Origin: Neorhizobium petrolearium
Lineage (GTDB): Bacteria; Pseudomonadota; Alphaproteobacteria; Rhizobiales; Rhizobiaceae
DNA: 64,000 nt
Assembly (NCBI RefSeq): GCF_017873175.1
Contig: NZ_JAGGJW010000001.1
Coordinates: 682,001-746,000, forward strand
Reading direction: 5' to 3'
Under the pieces are notes generated by a model. That model was not told the origin of the DNA. It was given only the letters and a program-made list of their open reading frames with translations, and ran no database searches. The position numbers and the translations under genes are program-made. Below are positions 18,513 to 27,494 of the stretch, piece after piece (within the stretch, counting starts at the first letter, position 1; each line of letters starts with the position of its first letter).

Positions 18513-19757
18513 ATGGTCGAGATGAGTCGCCGGAAATTCATGGCCGCGGTTGCGGCATCGGCTGGTGCAGGCATGGTGGCGTCTCCCGCGCGTTCCGCCG
18601 ACGCAGCCGTCGAAGTGTCGAGCCCCTGGGGTTCCGACAAGCCTTTCCAGAAGGTGGTCGATGCCTTCAATGCGAAGAAGCTCGGCGTGACGGTCACCAA
18701 CCGGTTTGACGGCGATTACGAAGCGGCGGTCGCCAAGGCGGTGGCAAGCACGGCCGCCGGCCGTCCACCCGCGATGATGATCACCGGCTGGAAATTCGGC
18801 TATTTCGCCAAGCGCACGCTCGGCGCCCGTGATCTGAGGGAGATCGATGCCGGCAGGGCGGCGGCGATCCTTGCCAATTTCCGACCGTCCGTCCTGCCGC
18901 TGGTGACCATCGACGGCGCGCTGATCGGCCTACCCTGGGCCATGTCGACGCCGATCACCTTCATCAATGGCAAGCTGTGGGAAGAAGCCGGTCTCGATCC
19001 CGCCCTGCCGGAAAATCCCGACACCACGTGGCTCTACGACAATGCCCGCAAGCTTGATGCAAAGCTTAAGGACAAGCACTCGACCTACCGTTCGGCGCTG
19101 GCGCTTTCCAACAACGAATGGACGAGTCAGTCCTTCGTCCAGAATGCCGGCGGCTACATCATCGATCCGGACGGCAGGCTCGCCCTGAACAGCCCGCAAG
19201 CCGTGGCGGGCATGACGGAATATTGCGCGCCGGCGCATGAGGGCCTCTGGCTGCCGGTCAGCGCCAAGGATCAGGACGCCGCCTTTGAATCCGGTGCGCT
19301 TGCCATCTGCACCACGAGTTCGACGCGCGCGGCGACCTTCCCCTTCGGCGGGGCAAAGGCGGTCACCGCAAAATTCCCCGGCCTTGCCGGCCATCCGCGC
19401 GGGATGAACAGCGGCGGCAATTTCCTCGCTGTCTATGCCCGGAACAAGGAACAGGCCGAAGCCTCGCTCGCCTTCCTGGAATTCTGTGCCTCGAAGGAAG
19501 GGCAGTCGATCTGGTCGGCCGTCGGCTATCTCAATACCTCGGTCCACGACATTCCGCTGATCAACGATTTCATGAAGCCGGCGGCCGGGCAGCTTGCGGA
19601 CGGATTGACCGCGGAGACCATCTGGCCCGGCAAGCGCGGCCTTGAAGGCCAGGCGATCTGGCGCAAATGGGTCTCCCGCATGCTGCTCAAGGAAGTATCG
19701 GTTGCGGACGGCATGAAGAGCGCCCACCAGGAACTGGACGCTCTGGTCTCGGCGTGA
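18513..19757 (+). CDS. Sugar-type ABC importer, substrate-binding protein (Tat leader)
   Basis: A 414-residue family-1 extracellular binding protein. The N-terminus MVEMSRRKFMAAVAASAGAG carries a twin-arginine motif and hydrophobic leader with cleavage near ARSADA, so it is probably Tat-exported. The mature part has FNAKKLGVTVTNRFDGDYE, INGKLWEEAGLDP and the late FLEFCASKEGQSIWS helix typical of sugar or glycerol-phosphate binding proteins. ATG at 18513 is used because GGAG stands seven bases before it. The ligand is not evident; the PfkB-type kinase at the operon end suggests a carbohydrate, polyol or nucleoside. Confidence 0.9.
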   Translation: MVEMSRRKFMAAVAASAGAGMVASPARSADAAVEVSSPWGSDKPFQKVVDAFNAKKLGVTVTNRFDGDYEAAVAKAVASTAAGRPPAMMITGWKFGYFAKRTLGARDLREIDAGRAAAILANFRPSVLPLVTIDGALIGLPWAMSTPITFINGKLWEEAGLDPALPENPDTTWLYDNARKLDAKLKDKHSTYRSALALSNNEWTSQSFVQNAGGYIIDPDGRLALNSPQAVAGMTEYCAPAHEGLWLPVSAKDQDAAFESGALAICTTSSTRAATFPFGGAKAVTAKFPGLAGHPRGMNSGGNFLAVYARNKEQAEASLAFLEFCASKEGQSIWSAVGYLNTSVHDIPLINDFMKPAAGQLADGLTAETIWPGKRGLEGQAIWRKWVSRMLLKEVSVADGMKSAHQELDALVSA

Positions 19758-19768
19758 GCGGAAGCATC

Positions 19769-20653
19769 ATGCCGTCAGGCTTCAGAAGGCTGGCCCCCTA
19801 TCTCTTCGTGGGGCCGGCCGTTCTTTCCGTCGCGATCTTTCTTTACGGGCCGCTCTTCGCCTCGGCGCTGCTTTCCGTGCTCGACTGGAACCTGCTGTCG
19901 GCCGAGGTCCGCTTCGTCGGCGTCGACAACTATTCGGCCATCCTGGACAATGTCGATTTCAGGACGGCCGCCTGGAATACCGTGCTCTATTGCGTGATCC
20001 TCATCCCGGCCCAGATCATCCTGCCGCTGCTCCTGGCGGTAATGATCCATGCGGTGCGCCGCAGCCCGGTTCAGGGCCTCTACCGCGGCAGCCTTTTCCT
20101 GCCGACGATCCTCGCCTATTCCGTGGCGGGGGTCGCCTGGTCCTGGCTGCTCAATCCGGTCAACGGCCTGTTCAACGAGATCTTCGGGTTTTTCGGCTTT
20201 CCGAAGTCCCGCTGGCACACCGACCCGGACCTCGCTTTGCTCTGCGTCTGCCTGGTGACGTTCTGGAAGACCTTCGGCCTCAACATGCTTCTCTGGCTTG
20301 CGGCACTCGCCAATCTTCCCCATGAACTGCGCGAAGCCTCGCAGCTCGACGGTGCCGGTCCCCGGCGGCATTTCTTCACGATCAGCCTTCCCCTGATGAC
20401 GCCGACGGCCTTCTTCATCAGCGTCACGACGCTCTTCCATGTCCTCGACGATATCGTCGGGGTCATCGACGTGCTGACCCATGGCGGTCCGGCGGGAAGA
20501 AGCTCCAGCCTGCTTTATTTCCTCTGGCAGCAAGGCCTGCAGTTCTTCCAGTTCGGACCGGCAAGCGCGGTCGCGGTCATCATTATCGTCGTGGTGCTGG
20601 TCGTCACCTGGCTGGAGTTCCGCGTCGGGGAAAAAAGGGTGCATTACGGATGA
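19769..20653 (+). CDS. Sugar-type ABC importer permease 1
   Basis: A 294-residue inner-membrane permease of the MalF/UgpA type, with six hydrophobic segments starting at LFVGPAVLSVAIFLYGPLF. The cytosolic EAA loop that contacts the ATPase reads ELREASQLDGAGPRRHFFTI near residues 185-205. ATG at 19769 follows CGGAAG; a GTG at 19754 overlapping the previous stop is an alternative. The gene overlaps the next permease by four bases. Confidence 0.92.
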   Translation: MPSGFRRLAPYLFVGPAVLSVAIFLYGPLFASALLSVLDWNLLSAEVRFVGVDNYSAILDNVDFRTAAWNTVLYCVILIPAQIILPLLLAVMIHAVRRSPVQGLYRGSLFLPTILAYSVAGVAWSWLLNPVNGLFNEIFGFFGFPKSRWHTDPDLALLCVCLVTFWKTFGLNMLLWLAALANLPHELREASQLDGAGPRRHFFTISLPLMTPTAFFISVTTLFHVLDDIVGVIDVLTHGGPAGRSSSLLYFLWQQGLQFFQFGPASAVAVIIIVVVLVVTWLEFRVGEKRVHYG

Positions 20654-21495
20654 GTGCCGTTCCGCTCCGCCGCTCGATCCATCGGCTGTTGATCCACGCG
20701 GTCCTGCTGGCCACCAGCCTTGCGACCGTCTTCCCGCTCGTGTGGATGGTCTCCTCGGCCTTCACGCCGAACGAGATCATCACCGCCAGGGCCGTCCGCC
20801 TCTGGCCAGAGGACCCGACGCTTTCGAATTTCACGATCGCCGCGAGCCGTCATCCGATCTGGATGTGGCTGTGGAACTCGGTCCTCACCGCCACGCTGAT
20901 CACGCTCGGAAAGCTGCTTCTGGCGGTCCCGGCCGGCTTTGCTTTCGGCCGCATGGAATTTCCGGGCCGGCGGGCGCTCTTCTGGTTCGTGATCGCGAGC
21001 ATGTCCTTTCCGACCGTGCTCGCCATCATCCCGACCTATATCGCTGTCGTGAAGATGCAGGCTTTCGACACCTATGGGGCCATGGTCATTCCGTCGATCC
21101 CCTATATCGGCTTTTATGTCTTCTACATGCGCCAGGCATTCCGCTCCCTGCCGGCGTCGATGTTCGAGGCGGCCAGGATCGACGGTTCCGGCCTGTGGCG
21201 GCAGTTCATGGAGATCGGCATTCCGAATGTCGTTCCGGCGATCGCGGCGCTCTCGGTCATTTCCTTCATGGGGGCGTGGAACATCTATCTCTGGGGGCAG
21301 CTCGTTCTCGAAGACGGGTTCAAGAAGACCCTGACCACCGGGATCGCCACCTTTGCCGATCTGGAAGGCACGGAACGCGTCTGGGGGCCGCTGATGGCCA
21401 CCAGCCTGTTGTCGATCGTGCCGGTCCTTGTCATATTCCTCAGCGCGCAGCGTTTCATCGTCGACGCGCTGGCGCCCGGCCTCGACGAGAGATGA
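20650..21495 (+). CDS. Sugar-type ABC importer permease 2
   Basis: A 281-residue MalG/UgpE-type permease with six membrane segments. The N-terminal region includes VFPLVWMVSSAFTPNEII, a family hallmark, and the EAA loop is MFEAARIDGSGLWRQFMEIG near residues 170-190. Its ATG overlaps the previous stop (ATGA). No ATP-binding protein follows, so the two permeases must use an ATPase encoded elsewhere. Confidence 0.92.
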   Translation: MSAVPLRRSIHRLLIHAVLLATSLATVFPLVWMVSSAFTPNEIITARAVRLWPEDPTLSNFTIAASRHPIWMWLWNSVLTATLITLGKLLLAVPAGFAFGRMEFPGRRALFWFVIASMSFPTVLAIIPTYIAVVKMQAFDTYGAMVIPSIPYIGFYVFYMRQAFRSLPASMFEAARIDGSGLWRQFMEIGIPNVVPAIAALSVISFMGAWNIYLWGQLVLEDGFKKTLTTGIATFADLEGTERVWGPLMATSLLSIVPVLVIFLSAQRFIVDALAPGLDER

Positions 21496-21502
21496 GCGCA
21501 TC

Positions 21503-22309
21503 ATGTACCGGACCATCGTCATCGGATCCGTAAATCACGACCGTATCTGGCAGCTCGACGATCATCTGACGCCGGGCAGGCGGTTGCGCTTTTCCGATCG
21601 CAGCATCCACCTCGGCGGCGGCGGCTTCCACACGGGCAGCCAGCTTCTGGAACTCGGAGCCTCGGTCGCGCTGGTGACCCGCCTCATGCAGGACGAACAG
21701 GGCCTTTCCGCGCTGAAGGCGCTCGATGCGGCGGGGTTCGACACGCGCCATGTGGCGATGATGCCCGGCGAAACCGTACCGCTGGAAATCCTTCTCGAAC
21801 CGGGTGGTGAAAGAACGATCCTGGCGCCGGCGGACGGGCCGCGCGCGACCTTGTCCGTGCGGGAAGAACTTGCGGGCGACGCCGCCTATCTCAATGCCCT
21901 TCGGCTTGAAGAGGCGTTCGTATCGAGGCTTGGCGAAATTCCGCTGGTGGTTTCGCAACTGCCGCTCCGCCCCGCAACGCCCAGGCCGGCCGACTATGTC
22001 GTCACCTCCCGCACCGATGCCGCCGAGGATCTCGAATCCGTCTGGAAGCGTGCTCAGGCCCTTGCGGGGCCGCGCCTGAAGGGGCTGGTCCTGACGGACG
22101 GGCCGCGCCTGATGACCCTCTATGACGGCAGCCGGACGATCCATGTCGATCCGGCGCCGGCAGTGCAGGTCGCCAATACGATCGGCGCGGGCGACCGTTT
22201 CAGCGGCGCTTTCCTTTTTGCGCTGCTCGGCGGTCGTGATCCCGTCTCCGCTCTCGCTGAAGCCAGTCGGGTGACCGCCGACTGGCTGCGTCAACACCGT
22301 TCTTCCTGA
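21503..22309 (+). CDS. PfkB/ribokinase-family carbohydrate kinase
   Basis: A 268-residue kinase. The N-terminal IGSVNHDRIWQLD and HLGGGGFHTGSQLLELGASV (residues 40-60) form the ribokinase substrate site, and NTIGAGDRFSGAFLFALLGG near 229-248 is the PfkB signature with the catalytic Asp of GAGD. It is slightly shorter than typical ribokinase (about 300). It probably phosphorylates the compound brought in by the upstream importer; its ATG is only eight bases after the permease stop. The substrate cannot be named. Confidence 0.9.
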   Translation: MYRTIVIGSVNHDRIWQLDDHLTPGRRLRFSDRSIHLGGGGFHTGSQLLELGASVALVTRLMQDEQGLSALKALDAAGFDTRHVAMMPGETVPLEILLEPGGERTILAPADGPRATLSVREELAGDAAYLNALRLEEAFVSRLGEIPLVVSQLPLRPATPRPADYVVTSRTDAAEDLESVWKRAQALAGPRLKGLVLTDGPRLMTLYDGSRTIHVDPAPAVQVANTIGAGDRFSGAFLFALLGGRDPVSALAEASRVTADWLRQHRSS

Positions 22310-22312
22310 CGC

Positions 22313-22410
22313 ATTTCCAGCAAAAGTGCGAAGCGGTTTTGGGTCAGGATAATGCGTAAAACAAAGAGATAGAGCGGTTCCAACGGCTCAGTTTTAACTG
22401 GAACCGCTCT
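22313..22410. repeat. Rhizobial intergenic repeat with 12-base inverted repeat
   Basis: The segment GCAAAAGTGCGAAGCGGTTTT-like region, followed by GCGTAAAACAAAGAGATAGAGC, is a form seen many times between genes in Rhizobiales (recalled, not searched). It ends in an exact inverted repeat, AGAGCGGTTCCA (22371-22382) and TGGAACCGCTCT (22399-22410). It may also act as a terminator for the kinase operon, and it runs into the stop codon of the DUF2905 gene. Confidence 0.65.
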
Positions 22411-22609
22411 AGCGCCTGATCAGCCAGACGATCACCGAAAGCGCGACGCTGGCCAGCAGCGCGGTGGCGATCGGCGCATAGAAGGCGAAATTTCCGCGCC
22501 TGATCACGAGATCGCCGGGCAGGCGCCCCAGGCCAAGGCGCGACAGCCAGGGCCAGAGGAGGCCGGTTGCGACGATAACCAGCCCGACAATGATCAGCGT
22601 CCTGTTCAT
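22409..22609 (-). CDS. DUF2905 family small membrane protein
   Basis: A 66-residue protein with two membrane segments (MNRTLIIVGLVIVATGLLWP and FYAPIATALLASVALSVIVW) joined by LGRLPGDLVIRRGNFAF, the fixed core of DUF2905. Function is unknown. The start at 22609 is preceded by AAGGAGGAG, a very strong ribosome site, which rules out longer in-frame starts. The stop codon lies in the intergenic repeat. Confidence 0.9.
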   Translation of the reverse strand: MNRTLIIVGLVIVATGLLWPWLSRLGLGRLPGDLVIRRGNFAFYAPIATALLASVALSVIVWLIRR

Positions 22610-22722
22610 GGCTCCTCCTTCGACAATGCATTCGCCGCATGTGCTTGCCAATTGCGCAAACCATCCTGAACCGGATGTCGACATCTGACAAATGCTGCTT
22701 ATTGGTGTAAGCACCTGTTTCG

Positions 22723-23829
22723 GTGATAGGTCGACGAATTCGGATCGTGGCCGGGCGAGGAGATGGCGGGGTGGAAGACAGTCTCAATCCTGGAGTACGG
22801 GAGCATGCGGCGCTCGCCGGAGTTCCGCGCTCGGTGCTGCATATCGAAGGCCTTGCGGCCAGGGAGGCGATCGCCGTCTGGCAGGAGAACATCGGGGTCC
22901 TTTATGATGTCCGCCTGCGCAACAAGGTCGACGACCGGTTTCAATTTCATGCGGAGGCTTTCCATTTCGGCGAGGTCGTCCTGACCTCGTACAGATGCAC
23001 GGCACAAAGCTTCGACCGGTCGCGTGCCCGGATCGGCCGCGATGGTCTCGACCATATTACGCTGCAGATCTGCCTGCAGGGGAGCCACGGGCGACGCGAT
23101 GGCGGGTCGGACGATGCGGCCGGATCGGGTGATCTGATCGTCGCTGATCTGGCACAGCCGCAGTCGACGGGGACCTCCGATTTCGACAGCCTCAATCTCA
23201 CGATGCCGCGCCGCCTGCTTGCTCCTTTATTGAAAGCGCCGGACGAGCAGAACATGCGCGTCATTTCAGGCAAGACCCCGCTGGTTGCCCTGCTACGCAA
23301 TCATCTGCAGGGCCTCTATGACGGTGCACCCGCCATGAGCCGCCAGGACGCCGAGGCTGTGGTCGGACCGACCCTGGAACTGGCTGCCGCGGCGATGAAT
23401 GCAGCAGTCACGGAAGAGAATGCCGCTTCGATCAGGTTGGCGCTGACCGGTGAAATCCGTCGCCATGTCGATGCTCATATCGTCGATCGGGGTCTGACCG
23501 CCGAGACGGTCGCCGGGTCTTTCGGCATTTCCACCCGCAAGCTCTATTATCTTTTCGAGCCCTATGGCGGTTTCTCCTCCTATATCCAGGAGGAGAGGCT
23601 TCGCCGCTGCCGGGCAGAACTCGTTGACCCCGACCGCCGGCAGGAAAGCATTGCCGACATTGCCGAACGTTACGGTTTCAGCCATCGAAAGAGTTTCATC
23701 CGCGCCTTTCGGCGATCTTTTGACGTGACCCCGCGGGAGATGCGGGCGCTCGCCGCGGAAGGACGCAGCCTGCCTGCCGGATATGGCGAGGAGCAGACCA
23801 TGTGGCATTGGATCCGCAAGCTGCGGTGA
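22723..23829 (+). CDS. AraC-family transcriptional regulator
   Basis: A regulator of up to 368 residues. Residues about 30-200 form an AraC_binding_2-like sensor domain (WQENIGVLYDVRL, then ITLQICLQGS). The C-terminal two helix-turn-helix motifs include LTAETVAGSFGISTRKLYYL and SIADIAERYGFSHRKSFIRA, then FRRSFDVTPREMR, as in AraC proteins. The GTG at 22723 is uncertain; a GTG at 22771 is also possible. The autotransporter gene follows 364 bases later in the same direction and is a candidate target. Confidence 0.88.
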   Translation: MIGRRIRIVAGRGDGGVEDSLNPGVREHAALAGVPRSVLHIEGLAAREAIAVWQENIGVLYDVRLRNKVDDRFQFHAEAFHFGEVVLTSYRCTAQSFDRSRARIGRDGLDHITLQICLQGSHGRRDGGSDDAAGSGDLIVADLAQPQSTGTSDFDSLNLTMPRRLLAPLLKAPDEQNMRVISGKTPLVALLRNHLQGLYDGAPAMSRQDAEAVVGPTLELAAAAMNAAVTEENAASIRLALTGEIRRHVDAHIVDRGLTAETVAGSFGISTRKLYYLFEPYGGFSSYIQEERLRRCRAELVDPDRRQESIADIAERYGFSHRKSFIRAFRRSFDVTPREMRALAAEGRSLPAGYGEEQTMWHWIRKLR

Positions 23830-24193
23830 GGGGACAGGGGCGGTCGCCGTCGATTGGTCCCAGGGTGCCTGCGATCCGACTGTCCGGACAAGCTCGCGTT
23901 TGCACGAAAAAACCATAGAGAATCAAGCCGCAGACGCGGCCGGTTCCGGAAGCGCCTGAAGAGCCTCCGGCGTCTCCCCGCCCGGAAACCCGCATGCATT
24001 TGCGCCTTCGGTCACATTCCTTGCACCTGCGGCCACATTTGAACGCGGCCGGCATATAGTTCTTGAAATCATGCCGTTGCCCGCCCGAAAAGCGACCGAG
24101 AGGTTCAGGGGGCGGGGTCTTCTTCTCCTGAAATGACGTTGCGTGTCCGCGTGCGGAAATGCCCTCGCGTGTCTGGGGTCATCGGAGAAGATT
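23830..24193 (+). other. 364-base gap before the autotransporter
   Basis: No credible coding frame and no clear dyad or terminator is visible. The gap presumably holds the autotransporter promoter; GGAGAAG at its end is the ribosome site. Nothing else could be supported. Confidence 0.5.
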
Positions 24194-27100
24194 ATGGCAT
24201 TCAATAATTGCGATCTTTTGGGCGGTCTTGCTGGAGAAGCAAAGGACGGCATCGGCTATCGGCCGCGCCAGGGTACGAACCCCTTCGGCAACCGCTCGCG
24301 CCGCGCGGCTTTGAGCGCTGTCCTCGCCAGCACCTCGTCGCTTGCCCTGGCAGTGGCCGCCGGCCCGGCCGCGGCCGACGAGGTCATCGATGGCGGCCAG
24401 ACGGTCACTGTCCCCGGGGACCAGAATTCGCCATGGAATCTCGGAGCCGAAGACCTTGTCGTCGGGGACGCAGGCGCCGGCACGCTGGTCATCGGGAATG
24501 GTGGCATCGTCATTCCCGCCGTCGTCCAGGTCGGCCGCCTCGTGGGCAGCAATGGCTCGGTGACGGTTTCCGGAACGGGCTCGAACCTGACCTCGACCGG
24601 ATCGATCATGCAGATCGGCCTGGAAGGAACCGGATTCCTGACCGTCGGCAATGGCGCTTCGCTGAACACGGACGCCGGCCTCGTCATCGGCCATTTCGAG
24701 GGCGGCGAGGGCACGCTGACGGTGACCGGCGAGGGCACGAGCTGGGTGACGGCTCAGCAGGTGACCGTCGGTTCGCAGGGCACCGGCACCGTCAATGTCG
24801 AAGACGGCGCCTCGGTCGTGCATGGCGGCGATCTCACACTCGGACTTGGCACGCACAAGAGTGGCTATGTCAATGTATCCGGGCAGGGAACGAACTGGGA
24901 GGCGACCAGCAACGCCATCGTCGGCAATGCCGGCAACGGCATGCTGGACATACGGGACGGCGCGACGTTCGACGTCGCGCAAGACCTCGTGGTTGCCAAT
25001 ACCCTGACCGGTTATGGATTGGTGGTGGTCAACGGCGAAGGGGCGAGGCTGACTTTCGATGAGCTGCACGCTGGCGTCGACGGCTATGCCTTCCTTTGGG
25101 TCGAGGATGGCGCAGCATTGGGAACGGCCGGGCATGATATCCTTCTGGGCGCAGGGGCGACCGGCGAGGCCGGATTGCAGATCACGAACGGCTCGTCCGC
25201 CGCCGGCGGCACCCTCGTGGCCGGCGATTTCGGCAAGGGGTCCGTCATCGTCTCCGGCAGCATGCTGGAGAGTACCGAAGCATATCTCGGCCGGGAAACG
25301 ACCGGCACCGGCTCTATCAGCGTCTCGGGCGCCAATGCGGCCTGGTACAATACCGGCAATCTTTTCGTCGGTTATCGGGGCGCGGGCGATGTGACGGTGC
25401 AGAACGGTGCCACGCTGGGTTCGATCGACAGCGTCATCGGCGCACATGCCGGCGCAACCGGCGAGGTGACCGTTCGCGACAGCGGATCGACCTGGTATGC
25501 CAGCGGCGATCTCTTCGTCGGCGGCGAGGGTGAGGGCACGCTGACGATTTCGGACCGGGCAAACGTCTGGGTGCTGGTGGGCAACGGTATCACCAACATC
25601 GCGACGGTCGCCGGCTCCACAGGCGTGGTCAATATAGGTGCGGCGACAGGATCTGCGGCGACGAGGGCCGGCAACCTCTTTACCGCCAGCATCCAGTTCG
25701 GAGCGGGTGACGGCACGCTCGTCTTCAACCACACCGATCCGAACCTCTATTTCGCCACGGCCATAAACGGCTTTGGCGCGATCGACTTGCTTGCAGGCAC
25801 CACGATTTTCGCCAGCGATTCTGCCGGGTTCACCGGCAATGCGACCGTCGACGACGGCGCGACACTGGTTGCCAATGCCATATTGGGCGGATCGGTTTCG
25901 GTACTTTCCGGCGGCGCGCTCGCCGGCACGGGGACCCTCGGCACGGTGACGCTCGCCTCCGGTGCCACGATCGCGCCGGGCAATTCCATCGGCACCCTTA
26001 ATGTCGACGATATCACCTTCGATGCCGGCTCGCTCTATGAAGTCGAGGTCGACGCTCTCGGCAACAGCGATCTCGTCAATGCGGCAGGCATCGCCACCGT
26101 CAACGGTGGCACTGTCAACGTCACCCCGTATCCGGACATTGCGGTCGGCACCGCCTATACCATCCTGACTGCGGCCGGCGGCGTCAACGGCACGTTCGAT
26201 GCGGCCACGTTTGCCATCAACTCTATCTTCATCACGCCGACCCTGAGCTACGACGCCAACAACGCCTATGTGACGCTCGATCAGACGACGGATTTCCCCG
26301 ACGTGGCGCTGACCCCCAACCAGAAGGCGGCCGCCGCCGGCATCCAGTCGGTGGGCGGCGGCGACCTCTTTTCCGCAATCGCCGTTCTCGGCAGCATCGA
26401 GGAGGCGCGGGAAGCATTCGATGCCATTTCGGGCGAAATCCACGCCTCCGCCAAGACGGCGCTCATCGAGGACAGCCGCTTCGTCCGGGATGCGGCTATG
26501 AACCGCATTCGGGCGGCCTTCGAGGAGACGACCGGCGGCGCGGTTCCCGTCTTTGCCTATGGTCCCGGCGGACCGGAAGCGGCTCCCGCCGCAACGGACC
26601 GTTTTGCGGTATGGGGCCAGGGTTTCGGCTCCTGGGGTCAGTGGGATGGCGATGGCAATGCCGCGACGATGGACCGGTCGATCGGCGGCTTCCTTTTCGG
26701 CGGCGACGCGCTGGCGACGGAAAACCTTCGGCTCGGGCTTCTGGCCGGCTACAGCCATTCGAGTTTCGACGTGGACGACCGTTCCTCGTCGGGTTCGGCC
26801 GACAGCTACCATCTCGGCGCCTATGGCGGTGGCCGGTGGGGCGGGTTCGGGCTGAGGTTCGGCGGTGCCTATAGCTGGCATGACCTCGACGTGAGCCGTT
26901 CGGCCGAGTTCACCGGCTTCTCGGACAGCCTTTCCGCGGACTATCGCGCCGCCACGGCACAGGTGTTCGGCGAGGTGGGTCATCGGTTCGGCCTTGGCAA
27001 TGCGAGCATCGAACCCTTCGCCAATCTCGCCCATGTCAACCTCGACACAGGCGGCTTCACGGAGGATGGCGGCGATGCGGCTTTAAGTGCGGGCAGCCAG

Positions 27101-27424
27101 ACGACGAATACCACTTTCACCACGCTGGGGCTACGAGCCGGAGCTGAGCTGGCGGTGGGAGAGGCCAGAACCGTCAGCCTCACCGGCATGATCGGCTGGC
27201 GGCATGCTTTCGGCGACGTGGTGCCGACCGCAGCCATGGCCTTTGACGGAGGCAGCGCCTTCACCGTCGCCGGCGTCCCGATCGCAGAGGATGCCGCCGT
27301 CATCGAGGCGGGGATCGACCTGAAATTCGCGCCGCAGGCGAGTTTCGGTGTCTCTTATAAGGGACAGTTCGGCTCCGGGGTCAGCGATCATAGCGCCAAG
27401 GCCAATGTCGCGGTGAAATTCTGA
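24194..27424 (+). CDS. Type Va autotransporter with repetitive beta-helix passenger
   Basis: A 1076-residue outer-membrane protein. The long leader (about 60 residues, RSRRAALSAVLAST then LALAVAAGPAAA) precedes a passenger of about 700 residues made of imperfect repeats of 50-60 residues, each with a pattern like VGxxGxGTLTVxxGA followed by a W-containing strand. A typical autotransporter junction, SGATIAPGNSIGTLNVDD, lies near residues 590-610. The last about 280 residues are the beta-barrel (FAVWGQGFGSWGQWDGDG onward) ending in the terminal Phe required for BamA insertion. No protease or lipase motif was seen, so an adhesin or surface-structure role is likeliest. ATG at 24194 is fixed by GGAGAAG. 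Confidence 0.93.
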   Translation: MAFNNCDLLGGLAGEAKDGIGYRPRQGTNPFGNRSRRAALSAVLASTSSLALAVAAGPAAADEVIDGGQTVTVPGDQNSPWNLGAEDLVVGDAGAGTLVIGNGGIVIPAVVQVGRLVGSNGSVTVSGTGSNLTSTGSIMQIGLEGTGFLTVGNGASLNTDAGLVIGHFEGGEGTLTVTGEGTSWVTAQQVTVGSQGTGTVNVEDGASVVHGGDLTLGLGTHKSGYVNVSGQGTNWEATSNAIVGNAGNGMLDIRDGATFDVAQDLVVANTLTGYGLVVVNGEGARLTFDELHAGVDGYAFLWVEDGAALGTAGHDILLGAGATGEAGLQITNGSSAAGGTLVAGDFGKGSVIVSGSMLESTEAYLGRETTGTGSISVSGANAAWYNTGNLFVGYRGAGDVTVQNGATLGSIDSVIGAHAGATGEVTVRDSGSTWYASGDLFVGGEGEGTLTISDRANVWVLVGNGITNIATVAGSTGVVNIGAATGSAATRAGNLFTASIQFGAGDGTLVFNHTDPNLYFATAINGFGAIDLLAGTTIFASDSAGFTGNATVDDGATLVANAILGGSVSVLSGGALAGTGTLGTVTLASGATIAPGNSIGTLNVDDITFDAGSLYEVEVDALGNSDLVNAAGIATVNGGTVNVTPYPDIAVGTAYTILTAAGGVNGTFDAATFAINSIFITPTLSYDANNAYVTLDQTTDFPDVALTPNQKAAAAGIQSVGGGDLFSAIAVLGSIEEAREAFDAISGEIHASAKTALIEDSRFVRDAAMNRIRAAFEETTGGAVPVFAYGPGGPEAAPAATDRFAVWGQGFGSWGQWDGDGNAATMDRSIGGFLFGGDALATENLRLGLLAGYSHSSFDVDDRSSSGSADSYHLGAYGGGRWGGFGLRFGGAYSWHDLDVSRSAEFTGFSDSLSADYRAATAQVFGEVGHRFGLGNASIEPFANLAHVNLDTGGFTEDGGDAALSAGSQTTNTTFTTLGLRAGAELAVGEARTVSLTGMIGWRHAFGDVVPTAAMAFDGGSAFTVAGVPIAEDAAVIEAGIDLKFAPQASFGVSYKGQFGSGVSDHSAKANVAVKF

Positions 27425-27494
27425 AAGCACTATGACATCGCCAGCGACGGGTGCGGTCGGCCCGCGCCCCCAATACCCTGCTGCGTGTGATCGT

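Noticed and set aside
20212..20226. Further TGGCAC-type sigma-54-like sequence inside permease gene
   Set aside because: Inside a coding region and without a correctly spaced -12 GC element.
24400..25700. Tandem-repeat appearance, possible CRISPR-like array
   Set aside because: Repeats are diverged protein-level repeats in the autotransporter passenger, not identical DNA repeats with spacers.
24179..27034. 951-codon open frame antisense to the autotransporter
   Set aside because: Mirror of the repetitive passenger codons; the + strand protein has leader, repeats, barrel and terminal Phe.
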